In this document: piece after piece, positions 26,098-33,984 of the stretch | Layout: the number at the start of each line of letters is the position of its first letter | Position numbering within the stretch: position 1 is the first letter of the stretch | Origin: Pontibacter fetidus | Lineage (GTDB): Bacteria > Bacteroidota > Bacteroidia > Cytophagales > Hymenobacteraceae | Reading direction: 5' to 3' | NCBI RefSeq assembly: GCF_010119545.1 | Contig: NZ_JAAEAA010000003.1 | Coordinates: 1 to 64,000 of the forward strand | DNA: 64,000 nt | Program-made: the position numbers and the translations under genes | Notes under the pieces: model-generated | Seen by the model: the letters and a program-made list of their open reading frames with translations, nothing else | What the model was told of the DNA's origin: nothing | Database searches by the model: none

Positions 26098-27595
26098 TGA
26101 AGTAAATCTCTTCTGGCACAAGTATAAGTTCTTTCCTTACGAGAAGAAATTAGCCATAAGAGAAATTCAGACGTTACTCGTTCCAGAGAGAATAGATGAA
26201 TATCCTGAAAGAGTAACAGTTACTGCACCTCAAAATAGAAATAACTTAGAAAAGCTAGTATACTTTTCTCATACCCAAACGAATGGAGCCTTAATTGAAA
26301 CAGAGCAATTCCAATACGAGAATGGAGCAAGAGCTAATATTAGATTAAAGAAGCAAAATACGAGATATTCTGCTCATGGCTTACACGAGTATAAAGGCAA
26401 ATTCAACCCTCAAGTCGTAAGATCTCTATATAATATCTTTGGCATACAAGAGGGTAGCTTGGTGCTTGATCCTTTTTGTGGTAGTGGCACATCACTAGTT
26501 GAAGCTGCTCACCAAAACATTAGAGCAGTTGGTACAGACATTAATCCTTTAGCAGCTTTCATTGCGAATACAAAACTAAATAGTCTTCAGATTAATATTG
26601 CTGAGTTAAGAGAAGCAAAAGAGCAGCTATTTAGGAACTACACTACCATAAGAGAGGGATATGAATTACCTGAGCACGATGTTAGGTTAACTTATTTAAA
26701 TGATTGGTTCCCATACAATATACTTCTAGATATAGAGGCTTTCAGGTTATCAACTAATGACTTGCCAGAGGCACAACGTAATGTGTTTCTAGTAATTGCG
26801 AGTAATTTACTAAGAGATTATTCTTTGCAAGAGCCTGGTGACTTGAGAATAAGACGAAGGAGAACTCCTCTTCCAGAAACTCCTTTTAAAGAGGCTCTTT
26901 TAACTGCAGTTGAAGGTAGTATAGTTAATTTAGAATCGTTTCAGGTTCAATTTGGCGTCTTAGAAACTGAAAATCATGCACTTAACTTGGACATTCGAAA
27001 TGCTATCCCTAATGAGAATATAAGAGGTGGATTTGATTTCGCAATCACAAGCCCTCCTTATGCTACAGCTCTACCCTATATTGATACTCAAAGACTAAGT
27101 TTAGTATGGCTGGATATGATTTCTGCCAGGGAAATTAAGAATCTAGAAAGCGATTTGATTGGGAGTAGAGAATTTAAGCTTAAAGCTGAAGAGAAAGCTT
27201 GGTCTGAGAACTTAGCAACAAATACATTGGATTTGCCAGAAGAAATATATAATTTTTGTTTCAGATTATATTCAATGTTAACCCCTACAGATGGCTTTAG
27301 GAAGAAAGCATTGCCTTCACTTTTATACAGATACTTCAAGGATATGTCCTTAGCCTTTACTTCTGTACATAATCTTTTGAATGATGGAGGGCATTTCGCA
27401 CTGATAGTTGGCCACAATCATACTAAGATAGGTGGTGTTAGAACAGATATAGATACTCCTTACTTTTTGGGAATCCTTGGAGAAAGTCTTGGCTTTCAAA
27501 TCCATGAGATTACACCATTAGAGGCATACCAACGATATGGTTTAAATGCTTCTAATGCAGTTGAAAAAGAATCACTCATAGTTTTTACAAAATAG
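26087..27595 (+). CDS. DNA methyltransferase 2 of a BfiI-like restriction-modification system
   Basis: 502 aa from ATG 26087 (MANNEVNLFWHKY); the frame is open from 26036 but that start would lie deep in the preceding gene. It overlaps methyltransferase 1 by 11 bp, so translation is coupled. Motif I is LDPFCGSGTSLVEAAH and catalytic motif IV is TSPPYATALPYI, matching the group of methyltransferase 1. The region before motif I (YSAHGLHEYKGKFNPQ) and between motifs I and IV is longer than in enzyme 1 and presumably carries target recognition. Probably methylates the opposite strand of the asymmetric site. Confidence 0.88.
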   Translation: MANNEVNLFWHKYKFFPYEKKLAIREIQTLLVPERIDEYPERVTVTAPQNRNNLEKLVYFSHTQTNGALIETEQFQYENGARANIRLKKQNTRYSAHGLHEYKGKFNPQVVRSLYNIFGIQEGSLVLDPFCGSGTSLVEAAHQNIRAVGTDINPLAAFIANTKLNSLQINIAELREAKEQLFRNYTTIREGYELPEHDVRLTYLNDWFPYNILLDIEAFRLSTNDLPEAQRNVFLVIASNLLRDYSLQEPGDLRIRRRRTPLPETPFKEALLTAVEGSIVNLESFQVQFGVLETENHALNLDIRNAIPNENIRGGFDFAITSPPYATALPYIDTQRLSLVWLDMISAREIKNLESDLIGSREFKLKAEEKAWSENLATNTLDLPEEIYNFCFRLYSMLTPTDGFRKKALPSLLYRYFKDMSLAFTSVHNLLNDGGHFALIVGHNHTKIGGVRTDIDTPYFLGILGESLGFQIHEITPLEAYQRYGLNASNAVEKESLIVFTK

Positions 27596-27601
27596 CTAAA
27601 A

Positions 27602-28675
27602 ATGCAGTTCACCCTTCATCCTAATGTTTATAATACTAGCCCTAGTTCTAAAGGGCTTTTACACATGCTTGAACAAGTTTGGGTTAGAGATAGGGAGCCT
27701 GGAGATGGTACAAATTATATCATCTCTGGCTTCTCAAACTACAATGGAGGGGTAAGATTCTATGAAATATTCAAGCAGCATATAGACAATGGGGGCCAGT
27801 GTATTGCAATATTGGGAGGCAGCACCTCTCAAAGGCTTTCAAGTATCCAAGTAGTTGAGCAACTACTTGAGGTAGGCTGCAAAGTTTATCTGATTAACAG
27901 AAAGAGGATTCTACATGCAAAGTGCTATGGCTTTAGTACTAACAATGAACAAGGAGTAGTTATATCTTCTGGCAACTTCACAGGCCCTGGAATGTCACAA
28001 AATATTGAGGCATCAATGTTAGTAAAAGGCAGCCATGTGCAAGAATTAAACTTCTCTTGGAACGACTTAATCAATAACATGTTGAGTCAAAACTGGAGTA
28101 TTTACGAACCAACCTTAGCAGATAGAACTCATCCTGCTTGGCAGCTGCTATATGATGAAATAGGTACAAGTGTAAGATTAGAAGATGCGCAGGAAGTAAC
28201 AATGCTATTAACCTTAAGCCATGCTGATACTGCTCGCATACAGGCTGCCCCTGGCACTACAGCAGGAAAAGGAACACAGTATTTCTGGTTAAGTAAAGAT
28301 TCCTATGACTTCTTTCCTGCATTAACGATAAGAAATGAACGAGGGCATAAGGCAACCTACTCTGCATTAATCAACATGAATTATGTTGACTTAGGTATAG
28401 TTGATAATGAATGTAGAGTAACATTTGAGGCAGAGAATAATTTAGACTTTAGGTTAGGTACTGGTAAGTTAAGATACTCTAGGATTGCTCGTTCAGGTGA
28501 CCTTGCAGCGATTACAAGAATTAGTGAGTTTGATTATGAGCTAAGGGTTCTACCAATTGGATCGAACGCTTATACTGAGTTACTCCCTTATGCTGTCAAC
28601 TTTATAGGGCATCAAGGGAAAAGATATGGCTATATCTCAAATGAAGACTTTAGCAATATTTTAACTAATTCATAG
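27602..28675 (+). CDS. BfiI-like phospholipase D-family restriction endonuclease
   Basis: 357 aa; R.BfiI, as I recall, has 358. The N-terminal PLD nuclease has ILHAKCYGF with His105 and Lys107, ISSGNFTG with Asn125, and NIEASM with Glu136. As I recall these are the BfiI active-site positions, and they coincide in numbering. Single-HKD enzymes of this kind dimerise to make one active site and cut without metal ions. The C-terminal half (about 200-357) would be the B3-like DNA-binding domain. It ends the M-M-R operon, 6 bp after methyltransferase 2. Whether it recognises the BfiI site is not known. Confidence 0.87.
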   Translation: MQFTLHPNVYNTSPSSKGLLHMLEQVWVRDREPGDGTNYIISGFSNYNGGVRFYEIFKQHIDNGGQCIAILGGSTSQRLSSIQVVEQLLEVGCKVYLINRKRILHAKCYGFSTNNEQGVVISSGNFTGPGMSQNIEASMLVKGSHVQELNFSWNDLINNMLSQNWSIYEPTLADRTHPAWQLLYDEIGTSVRLEDAQEVTMLLTLSHADTARIQAAPGTTAGKGTQYFWLSKDSYDFFPALTIRNERGHKATYSALINMNYVDLGIVDNECRVTFEAENNLDFRLGTGKLRYSRIARSGDLAAITRISEFDYELRVLPIGSNAYTELLPYAVNFIGHQGKRYGYISNEDFSNILTNS

Positions 28676-28795
28676 CTTCTAAACCATTTTAGATTAATTA
28701 CCCCAGAGTAGCTCCTGTTGCATACACTACACTTTATATTGTAAACATGCACATAAATTAGAGTTGTAATGTGCTCTTGAGCTGGTTAATATTTA

Positions 28796-29023
28796 TTAAA
28801 ACCCCTCAGAAAAGAATTCCTGTAAAGTCATTTTATGAATGGCTAGCACCCTCAGTAGGGTTCGCATAGTCAAATTAGCTTCCCCCTTCTCCAGTCGCCA
28901 GTATTGCATCCTACCTAGCTCATGGTCCAATGCAAAGGATTCGTAGCTACTGTAGCCCTTCTCGATTCGAATTGCTTTCAGCCTATCGCCTATAGCTTTC
29001 AGTATCTCTTCTTCGCTCTTCAT
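28796..29023 (-). CDS. XRE-family regulator
   Basis: 75 aa, one helix-turn-helix domain: IGDRLKAIRIEKGYSSYESFALDHELGRMQYWRLEKGEANLTMRTLLRVLAIHKMTLQEFF. Size and form fit a controller (C) protein of a restriction system or a small phage-type repressor. It is convergent with the endonuclease gene and divergent from the exported pair. The palindromic site at 29074-29089 lies 50 bp upstream of its start, so it likely regulates itself and the 29137 gene. Confidence 0.85.
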   Translation of the reverse strand: MKSEEEILKAIGDRLKAIRIEKGYSSYESFALDHELGRMQYWRLEKGEANLTMRTLLRVLAIHKMTLQEFFSEGF

Positions 29024-29058
29024 AGGGCGAAAGTTGAGAGTTATCCAGCTTTAGTATT

Positions 29059-29089
29059 ACACCATACATTTTAACACCATATATGGTGT
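29059..29089. promoter_or_regulatory. Candidate operator of the XRE regulator
   Basis: A perfect 16-bp palindrome, ACACCATATATGGTGT (29074-29089), with an extra half-site ACACCAT at 29059-29065, in the gap between the divergent XRE gene and exported-protein gene. Three half-sites in this position fit a repressor operator. Confidence 0.6.
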
Positions 29090-29136
29090 ATAATACATGT
29101 TTAATATTTACTTTTAATTCAACTAATATACCAATC

Positions 29137-29550
29137 ATGATTAAAAGGATAACCTTTACACTCATTCTGACACTTACACTTCTAGCATCAGCTCAAAGTC
29201 AAAACCTCATAGGCTATACCAAAGAAGAAGTGAAAGCTTATGTTGCAGAAAACGAACCCAATTATACCTTAACTGGAGACAGAGAAGGAGTTGGTCTAAT
29301 TTACAAAGTGGATAATGAACCTCATCAGGGCTGCATTTTCCTCATAGAGGAGAACGATTTGTGCTACTCACTTCAAGTTGCCTTCCCCTACAATAAGCTA
29401 AATTCAGTAATCAATGATCTGAATTCAAATTATGTCAAGCTGAGCTCATATGAATGGCTTGAACATTCTGAATCAATGATATACAAACTTAATCTCATTC
29501 GAGAAAGCTCATTCTTCATTATCCAGCGATCAATACACAAAATAAAGTAG
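29137..29550 (+). CDS. Small exported protein (unknown)
   Basis: 137 aa from ATG 29137, which gives a clear signal peptide (MIKRITFTLILTLTLLASAQS). The frame is open back to 29083, but that start would overlap the operator. The mature part is acidic, with IGYTKEEVKAYVAENEPNYTL and two Cys (GCIFLIEENDLCYSL). It resembles short periplasmic proteins of Bacteroidota without a named family. It is followed 3 bp later by another small exported protein, so the two are co-expressed. Confidence 0.6.
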   Translation: MIKRITFTLILTLTLLASAQSQNLIGYTKEEVKAYVAENEPNYTLTGDREGVGLIYKVDNEPHQGCIFLIEENDLCYSLQVAFPYNKLNSVINDLNSNYVKLSSYEWLEHSESMIYKLNLIRESSFFIIQRSIHKIK

Positions 29551-29553
29551 CCC

Positions 29554-30024
29554 ATGAAAATCAACAGATTATTACTGATCATTGTATTGTTAACATTTAG
29601 TACTATAGTAAAAGCACAAAGCGTAAGTGAAACACTAAAGTACATAAATGAGAAGCTCAATCAGACCACTGATGTAATGCAACAGGGGCAGAAGTTTAAG
29701 TGGATTGTTTCTAGTGATGGTAAGCTTACACGCACTCTATACCATCGTAATGGCTCAGTAGTCTATACTAATACAATTTATTTAAAAGAGCTATGTGTAA
29801 AGCCAGAATGTATAAGGGAAGACACAATGGATCCTATTAGTCAGGGAGACAAGCCTAAAATAGTGTATACCTTCGCAACACCCAATAGCTCAAATGCAAA
29901 GCCATTCAGGATATTCATGGACGACAATGCAGATAGCTATAAGGTAAAGAATGCAGTTATACATCTTGTTAAGCTAGCTCAAAACAACAAGAGTTATAAG
30001 CAGAAAGACCCCTTCGATTATTAA
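29554..30024 (+). CDS. Small exported protein (unknown)
   Basis: 156 aa. Signal peptide MKINRLLLIIVLLTFSTIVKAQS. The mature part has a helical lead (SETLKYINEKLNQTTDV), a beta-rich middle (FKWIVSSDGKLTRTLYHRNGSVVYTNTIY), a Cys pair in LCVKPECIRE, and AVIHLVKLAQNN near the end. No family recognised. Second gene of the pair under the XRE operator. Confidence 0.6.
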   Translation: MKINRLLLIIVLLTFSTIVKAQSVSETLKYINEKLNQTTDVMQQGQKFKWIVSSDGKLTRTLYHRNGSVVYTNTIYLKELCVKPECIREDTMDPISQGDKPKIVYTFATPNSSNAKPFRIFMDDNADSYKVKNAVIHLVKLAQNNKSYKQKDPFDY

Positions 30025-30116
30025 CAGACAGAACTATTCATCTATAGATGTATGTGATTTCAAAAGAACCTAAAACCTCTTTATCGTGCCTTTGAGTCAA
30101 TATGCCAAAGTAAACA

Positions 30117-31256
30117 TTATAGTTCCAGTAGCTCAGGCATGACAGAATGATCAATCTGAATCATACCAAGGCTTCGTAGATAGGTCAAGCTAGTAGTTAG
30201 GCTAGTGTGGCCTAGGAGTTGTTGCAGCAGCTTCAGATTTTGTGTTCTGCCAAACACATTCACAGAGGCAGCATGGCGAAAGCTATAAAGGGTCTGGTTG
30301 ACATTAATTAATCTTTTCAGCAGCATCTTATTCTTTGCCCTCGACCACATCGTGTTAAAATAAGATTCATTGTAAGGTACGCCTGTTCCAGAAACAATAT
30401 AATTGTCTGGCTGCAGCTGGTCTACTCCTCTTCTCTGGAGTTCTTCCCTTACATATACTGGCACAGGCATGGTTCTGATTCTGCCACTCTTGTTTTCGCT
30501 GCCCTCTAATGTAAGCTGAGAAAGCGTTTTATTAAAGTGCCTTCGCTGCAGCAATCTGATCTCCTGATGAGGGCGCAGCAGCACGCCATACATCAGCAAA
30601 GCGCATAGAAACAGATTAGGGTAGTGCTCCTGGAGAAAAGGCAGTACTTTGGAAAGCTGATCAGGAGTATAAGCCTGATGTAGGACAGCCTTAGCCTTTC
30701 GCTTAGAGGTAGCTAGCACAGGATTGGACTGGCAGTATCCCTGTTTAACCAGTTTGGAGAACACAGCAGCCAACGTCCTGCGTTTGTTCTGGTAATAGGT
30801 TCCTGAAGAGGAAAACTGCTGCAGGAAGCGTTCTATATCTGCTGAGGTGACTTGGCTGGTTAGTATGTGCTGTTTGCCCTCTGCCTCTATAAACTCTTTA
30901 AACTTCTCCTTCACACTTGTTATATCACGTTTATAGGTCCTGCTATAGGCACTAGTCTCCACTTCCTTAACTATTCGCGCCAATAGCTCTACTAAAGACA
31001 AATGCACAGGTTTAGGGAGTGGCTGAGATTGTTTGGCTTCTGGTGTCCATCCTTTGAGCAAAGTGCGTGTATACTCCCTCAGAAGCCGCTTAAGTAGGCG
31101 CCCCCTTTCTGTGTGGGTTTTCGAAGTGTTGGGAAAGCAGCTTATATTGATGGCCTTCCCATTATAATAGCGACAGCGCCTGCCATTAAAGTAGAAGCTG
31201 ATAAAGCCACGCTGCGTTAAATCAGTTGGGTTGTAAATCTGTGGGTCAGTGAACAT
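30117..31256 (-). CDS. int: Tyrosine-type site-specific integrase
   Basis: 379 aa. N-terminal arm-binding region, SAM-like core-binding domain (about 85-175), catalytic domain after 190. Catalytic residues: Arg228 in GVLLRPHQEIR, Lys256 in SENKSGRI, Arg327-His328 in LYSFRHAA, His350 in LLGHTSLTTSLTYL, nucleophile Tyr359. The residue two before Arg327-equivalent His is Tyr324 in place of the usual His (YSFR instead of HxLR), a variant seen in some recombinases. It reads away from the right tRNA copy, 73 bp from it. It presumably inserts the element at tRNA-Phe. Confidence 0.93.
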   Translation of the reverse strand: MFTDPQIYNPTDLTQRGFISFYFNGRRCRYYNGKAINISCFPNTSKTHTERGRLLKRLLREYTRTLLKGWTPEAKQSQPLPKPVHLSLVELLARIVKEVETSAYSRTYKRDITSVKEKFKEFIEAEGKQHILTSQVTSADIERFLQQFSSSGTYYQNKRRTLAAVFSKLVKQGYCQSNPVLATSKRKAKAVLHQAYTPDQLSKVLPFLQEHYPNLFLCALLMYGVLLRPHQEIRLLQRRHFNKTLSQLTLEGSENKSGRIRTMPVPVYVREELQRRGVDQLQPDNYIVSGTGVPYNESYFNTMWSRAKNKMLLKRLINVNQTLYSFRHAASVNVFGRTQNLKLLQQLLGHTSLTTSLTYLRSLGMIQIDHSVMPELLEL

Positions 31257-31279
31257 AAGACAATAAACTTTAAGGTTAC

Positions 31280-31298
31280 TGTCTCATCTGTTGTCTCA
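31280..31298 (+). repeat. Tandem TGTCTCA pair inside the right end
   Basis: TGTCTCA at 31280-31286 and 31292-31298, spaced 12 bp like the left pair and in the same orientation. They lie between the integrase start and the right tRNA copy. Possible arm-type integrase sites, possibly also controlling int. Confidence 0.6.
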
Positions 31299-31328
31299 CA
31301 GTGGGAAATATAGGCTAAAAAGTGCCCT

Positions 31329-31401
31329 GGTGATGTAGCTCAGTTGGTAGAGCAAAGGACTGAAAATCCTTGTGTCGTTGGTTCGATTCCAATCATCACC
31401 A
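31329..31401 (+). tRNA. tRNA-Phe(GAA), right copy
   Basis: Identical to 11980-12052, intact cloverleaf with anticodon GAA. The upstream sequence is that of the element end and has no clear TAnnTTTG promoter, so expression is doubtful unless it is read from outside. Confidence 0.95.
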
Positions 31402-31405
31402 CAGC

Positions 31406-31437
31406 AAAACCCTTGTCAGAAACGGCAAGGGTTTTTT
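31406..31437 (+). terminator. tRNA-Phe terminator (right copy)
   Basis: Identical to 12057-12088: AAAACCCTTG/CAAGGGTTTT stem with a six-T run. Confidence 0.88.
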
Positions 31438-31578
31438 GTTTTATAGGCTTTTCAGTTTTATAGTTACCTAACTATAGTTTGCCTTATCCTACTCTATATC
31501 TTTTTGCTTATATTGTTTCTGCATCTATACTATAGATTAAAGTTATTTGATGCGTTTATACTTTGATCACCTATACTT

Positions 31579-31785
31579 ATGGATACGATCTTCTGGATTT
31601 GCGTGCAATTGATGGTGATGGGTGCGAAGCTATTAGGAATAAGTTACCAGCAGCTGAATGTGATTCTGTTTGTTATACTTCACCCGGCGCTAACTATAGT
31701 TTTCTGGTACCAGTACAGGCGCTACAAACGAAAGTATAAACTGGCCATTACCAATTCAGACCAAATTATAGTTAATAACAATTAG
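31579..31785 (+). CDS. Small membrane protein (unknown)
   Basis: 68 aa with two hydrophobic helices (IFWICVQLMVMGAKLLGI; LNVILFVILHPALTIVFW) followed by a basic YRRYKRKYK stretch and a polar Asn-rich tail. Small proteins of this form (a lead FW..Q, a mid HPALT) occur in Bacteroidota, but I cannot name a family. It overlaps the end of the convergent DnaJ gene by 14 bp. Confidence 0.55.
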   Translation: MDTIFWICVQLMVMGAKLLGISYQQLNVILFVILHPALTIVFWYQYRRYKRKYKLAITNSDQIIVNNN

Positions 31786-32866
31786 CCCTTAGCTCCAGCA
31801 ACGCAGCCGAATAGCCCAGGTCATAAGCATTGCCAAAATAGATACACGCCGAATCGGGCTCCTGCAATTCCAGTTTTGTTCTCCCCATCAGGTAATGCAC
31901 TCTTCCGTTGTCATTATCTATGGCCAGGGCGCGGCGATAATCATGCTCCGATAGTTTCCAGGCTTCTATTTTATAATACCCGAATCCGCGGTAGGTTAAG
32001 GCTGCAATTCTTTTGTCTTTGGCTGTGCCGTAACGCAGGTAGGTTGATAAGTCGCTAAGGGCTGGTTTATACTTTTGTAAATAGAATAACCGCACCTCGC
32101 CGCGGGCCAGGTAAGCATCCCAAAGTTTTTCGTTTAAAAGTATAGCTTTGCTTAGGTCGGCTTCGGCTTGCTGGTAACTCGATAAATGCTGCTTACTAAC
32201 ACCCCGCATAAAGTATACTTCCGCCGATGGTTTTTCTTCCAGGGCTATAGCTTGATTAAAGTCTTGCAGAGCAGCTTCGTAATCCTCAAATACAGTTAAC
32301 TCCAGTCGGCCTCTCTCTTTGTAAGCTGCGGTGTGTTTTGGCTTAAACTGAATGGCATCCGACAGCATCCGGTGCGCACTACTGTATTTACCATCTGCTA
32401 TATAAGTTAAAGCTGTTTTATACTTATCTTCCCCTGATATGTGGTCCATTACCACCTTTAATAACAGACTGAACAAAAGTATACCGCCTACAAAGGAAAT
32501 AGTGATGTACAGGTCTTTGCGTGAGAACCTGCGCTCTTCAGTGCGGATGTTATGGTAATAGCGTTCCGAAACCGGGGCAGGTTCGCGGGTCTGGCGGTAG
32601 CGTTGGTTATAGTAGGGCTGGTATTGCTGCACCACGCGTTGCCGCTCGCGCAGGTATTGCAGTTTAAGGTCGTAGCGGGCACGCTTGCCCGGGTTCGATA
32701 AGGTTTGATAGGCCGTATTTACCAGCTTGAACTTATCTTCGGCTGCTCTATTTCCGGGGTTTTTATCCGGGTGGTACTTTATGGCCAGTTTTTTATACGC
32801 CTGCTTTACCTCTTGCTGCGTGGCAGCCGGGCTAATGCCAAGTACAGTATAAAAATTCTGCTCCAA
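31772..32866 (-). CDS. Membrane-anchored J-domain protein with TPR repeats
   Basis: 364 aa. N-terminal J domain with FYTVLGISPAATQQEVKQAY and the HPD tripeptide in IKYHPDKNPGN, which activates Hsp70 (DnaK). A membrane helix follows at about 120-145 (LYITISFVGGILLFSLLLKVVM). Then about four TPRs (ALTYIADGKYSSAHRMLSDAI; AALQDFNQAIAL; AEADLSKAILL; VHYLMGRTKLEL). It lacks the zinc finger of true DnaJ. It probably brings DnaK to the membrane or to envelope clients. Single gene. Confidence 0.88.
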   Translation of the reverse strand: MEQNFYTVLGISPAATQQEVKQAYKKLAIKYHPDKNPGNRAAEDKFKLVNTAYQTLSNPGKRARYDLKLQYLRERQRVVQQYQPYYNQRYRQTREPAPVSERYYHNIRTEERRFSRKDLYITISFVGGILLFSLLLKVVMDHISGEDKYKTALTYIADGKYSSAHRMLSDAIQFKPKHTAAYKERGRLELTVFEDYEAALQDFNQAIALEEKPSAEVYFMRGVSKQHLSSYQQAEADLSKAILLNEKLWDAYLARGEVRLFYLQKYKPALSDLSTYLRYGTAKDKRIAALTYRGFGYYKIEAWKLSEHDYRRALAIDNDNGRVHYLMGRTKLELQEPDSACIYFGNAYDLGYSAALLELRANCY

Positions 32867-33019
32867 CGTGTAAATGTGTTATAAAACTAAACCAGCCCCA
32901 AAGGTAATTAAAACACTTTTTGGCCATTAGTGTATATTAGGTACCAATGTAATTATACTTTACGTAAATATTTGAATACACCTGCGTATACAGGGTAAGC
33001 AATTAACAAGCTAAAAACT

Positions 33020-33400
33020 ATGGCGATGCAAGATAACGGCACAAAAGAAAAAAGCACGCATATTGTCGAGAACCTGATGGGGTACATCGACACGCGTATC
33101 GATATTATACGATTAGAAATTCAGGAAAAGCTAAAGGCCTCGTTTGTAGGTATAACCCACGGTGTGCTACTCGGTCTGGTAGGCTTTATGTGCCTCATAT
33201 TTGTTAACATTTTTCTGGGCCTGCTGCTAAACCATCTCCTCGACAGCACGTTTTGGGGGTTCGGCATCATTGCCTTAGTTTATGTGGTGCTATTAGTTAT
33301 ACTTGTAGTTGGGTTAGATAAAAAAATGTTCCAGGGCATGGCCGACAAAACGTTCGACAATACAATTTACAAAACAGATAAAAGAGAAAAAACTATATGA
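33020..33400 (+). CDS. Phage holin superfamily III / YqjE-like membrane protein (DUF1469)
   Basis: 126 aa. An amphipathic N-terminus (LMGYIDTRIDIIRLEIQEKL) is followed by two membrane helices (about 45-70 and 78-103). This matches the actinobacterial holin-X/YqjE group, which in the chromosome is not phage-derived. Its stop overlaps the start of the next gene (ATGA). Role in the envelope unknown. Confidence 0.75.
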   Translation: MAMQDNGTKEKSTHIVENLMGYIDTRIDIIRLEIQEKLKASFVGITHGVLLGLVGFMCLIFVNIFLGLLLNHLLDSTFWGFGIIALVYVVLLVILVVGLDKKMFQGMADKTFDNTIYKTDKREKTI

Positions 33401-33984
33401 GTGACCTTAACAATCCTTTGTTCGACAGCCAGCGGGAGTTTCTGGAGCGTCAGAAAGAAGAGTATAAACATGCGCTGATGGGCGACGTGGAGCAGATAAA
33501 AACCCAGGGCCAGGAAATAGGCAAAAAAGTAGCGATAGCAGGTGGCGTAGTGCTGGCCGGTTACTTGCTGAAGCGTGCATTTACGAGCGATAAAAAAAAA
33601 GCCCCAAAAGTAGCTAAAACTAAAAAGGGCAAAGCTGCTCATGCAGCAACCGGCACTATACCTGTATCGCACCCGATCCCGGATTATGATCCTATTTTGC
33701 ATACCCCTGTTACCGATTTCGTAGCTGAACAACAAGAGCCGGCCAAAAAGGGAAAAAAACCAAAGCAAAAATCCGGACCAGGCATGGTGCAAAGCTTTTT
33801 GCGATCTGACCTTGCCCGCACGATGGCCATGGAAGGCGTAGCGCTACTGGTTGCCTATATTGCTAAAAAGGGTGCTGACCAAATGCAAAATCAATCTAAA
33901 AATAACGATATTGCAGCAAAAGCTGTTCCGGCTACCGAAGCAGACCCTATAGTACAAAGCGCCTCAGAAAAGCATGCCATTTAA
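33397..33984 (+). CDS. Hypothetical Lys/Ala-rich membrane-associated protein
   Basis: 195 aa. A charged helix (REFLERQKEEYKHALMGDVEQIKTQ), one membrane helix (VAIAGGVVLAGYLLKRAF), a Lys/Pro-rich spacer, then a second helix-like segment (MAMEGVALLVAYIAKKGADQM). Coupled to the holin-like gene upstream by a 4-bp overlap and to the GGGPS gene downstream by 11 bp. No named family; probably works with the YqjE-like protein. Confidence 0.6.
   Translation: MSDLNNPLFDSQREFLERQKEEYKHALMGDVEQIKTQGQEIGKKVAIAGGVVLAGYLLKRAFTSDKKKAPKVAKTKKGKAAHAATGTIPVSHPIPDYDPILHTPVTDFVAEQQEPAKKGKKPKQKSGPGMVQSFLRSDLARTMAMEGVALLVAYIAKKGADQMQNQSKNNDIAAKAVPATEADPIVQSASEKHAI

Larger units (their letters stand above)
11978..31451. 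mobile_element. 19.3-kb integrative element at tRNA-Phe
   Basis: Bounded by 125-bp perfect direct repeats that each contain an intact tRNA-Phe. A tyrosine integrase lies just inside the right repeat, reading leftwards, and tandem TGTCTCA sites lie inside both ends. The interior is AT-richer by eye and lacks the CTATAGTT motif that is frequent in the flanks. Cargo: family-A-like polymerase, HNH pair, DUF3871, OLD nuclease, secreted nuclease, SRAP, membrane protein, UmuDC, BfiI-like restriction-modification, XRE regulator, small exported proteins. No relaxase, type IV secretion, capsid or terminase gene is seen, so it is neither a full conjugative element nor a prophage; it may be mobilised by a helper. 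Confidence 0.93.
31327..31451 (+). repeat. 125-bp direct repeat, right end of the integrated element
   Basis: Base-for-base copy of 11978-12102. Beyond 31451 the sequence becomes chromosome-like again, with CTATAGTT motifs. Confidence 0.95.

Noticed and set aside
12103-31326. Prophage
   Set aside because: No capsid, tail, terminase, portal or lysis gene; a GH25 lysozyme occurs only far outside, at 54.7 kb.
12103-31326. Conjugative or mobilisable transposon
   Set aside because: No relaxase, coupling protein or Tra gene is seen, despite the DUF3871 marker.
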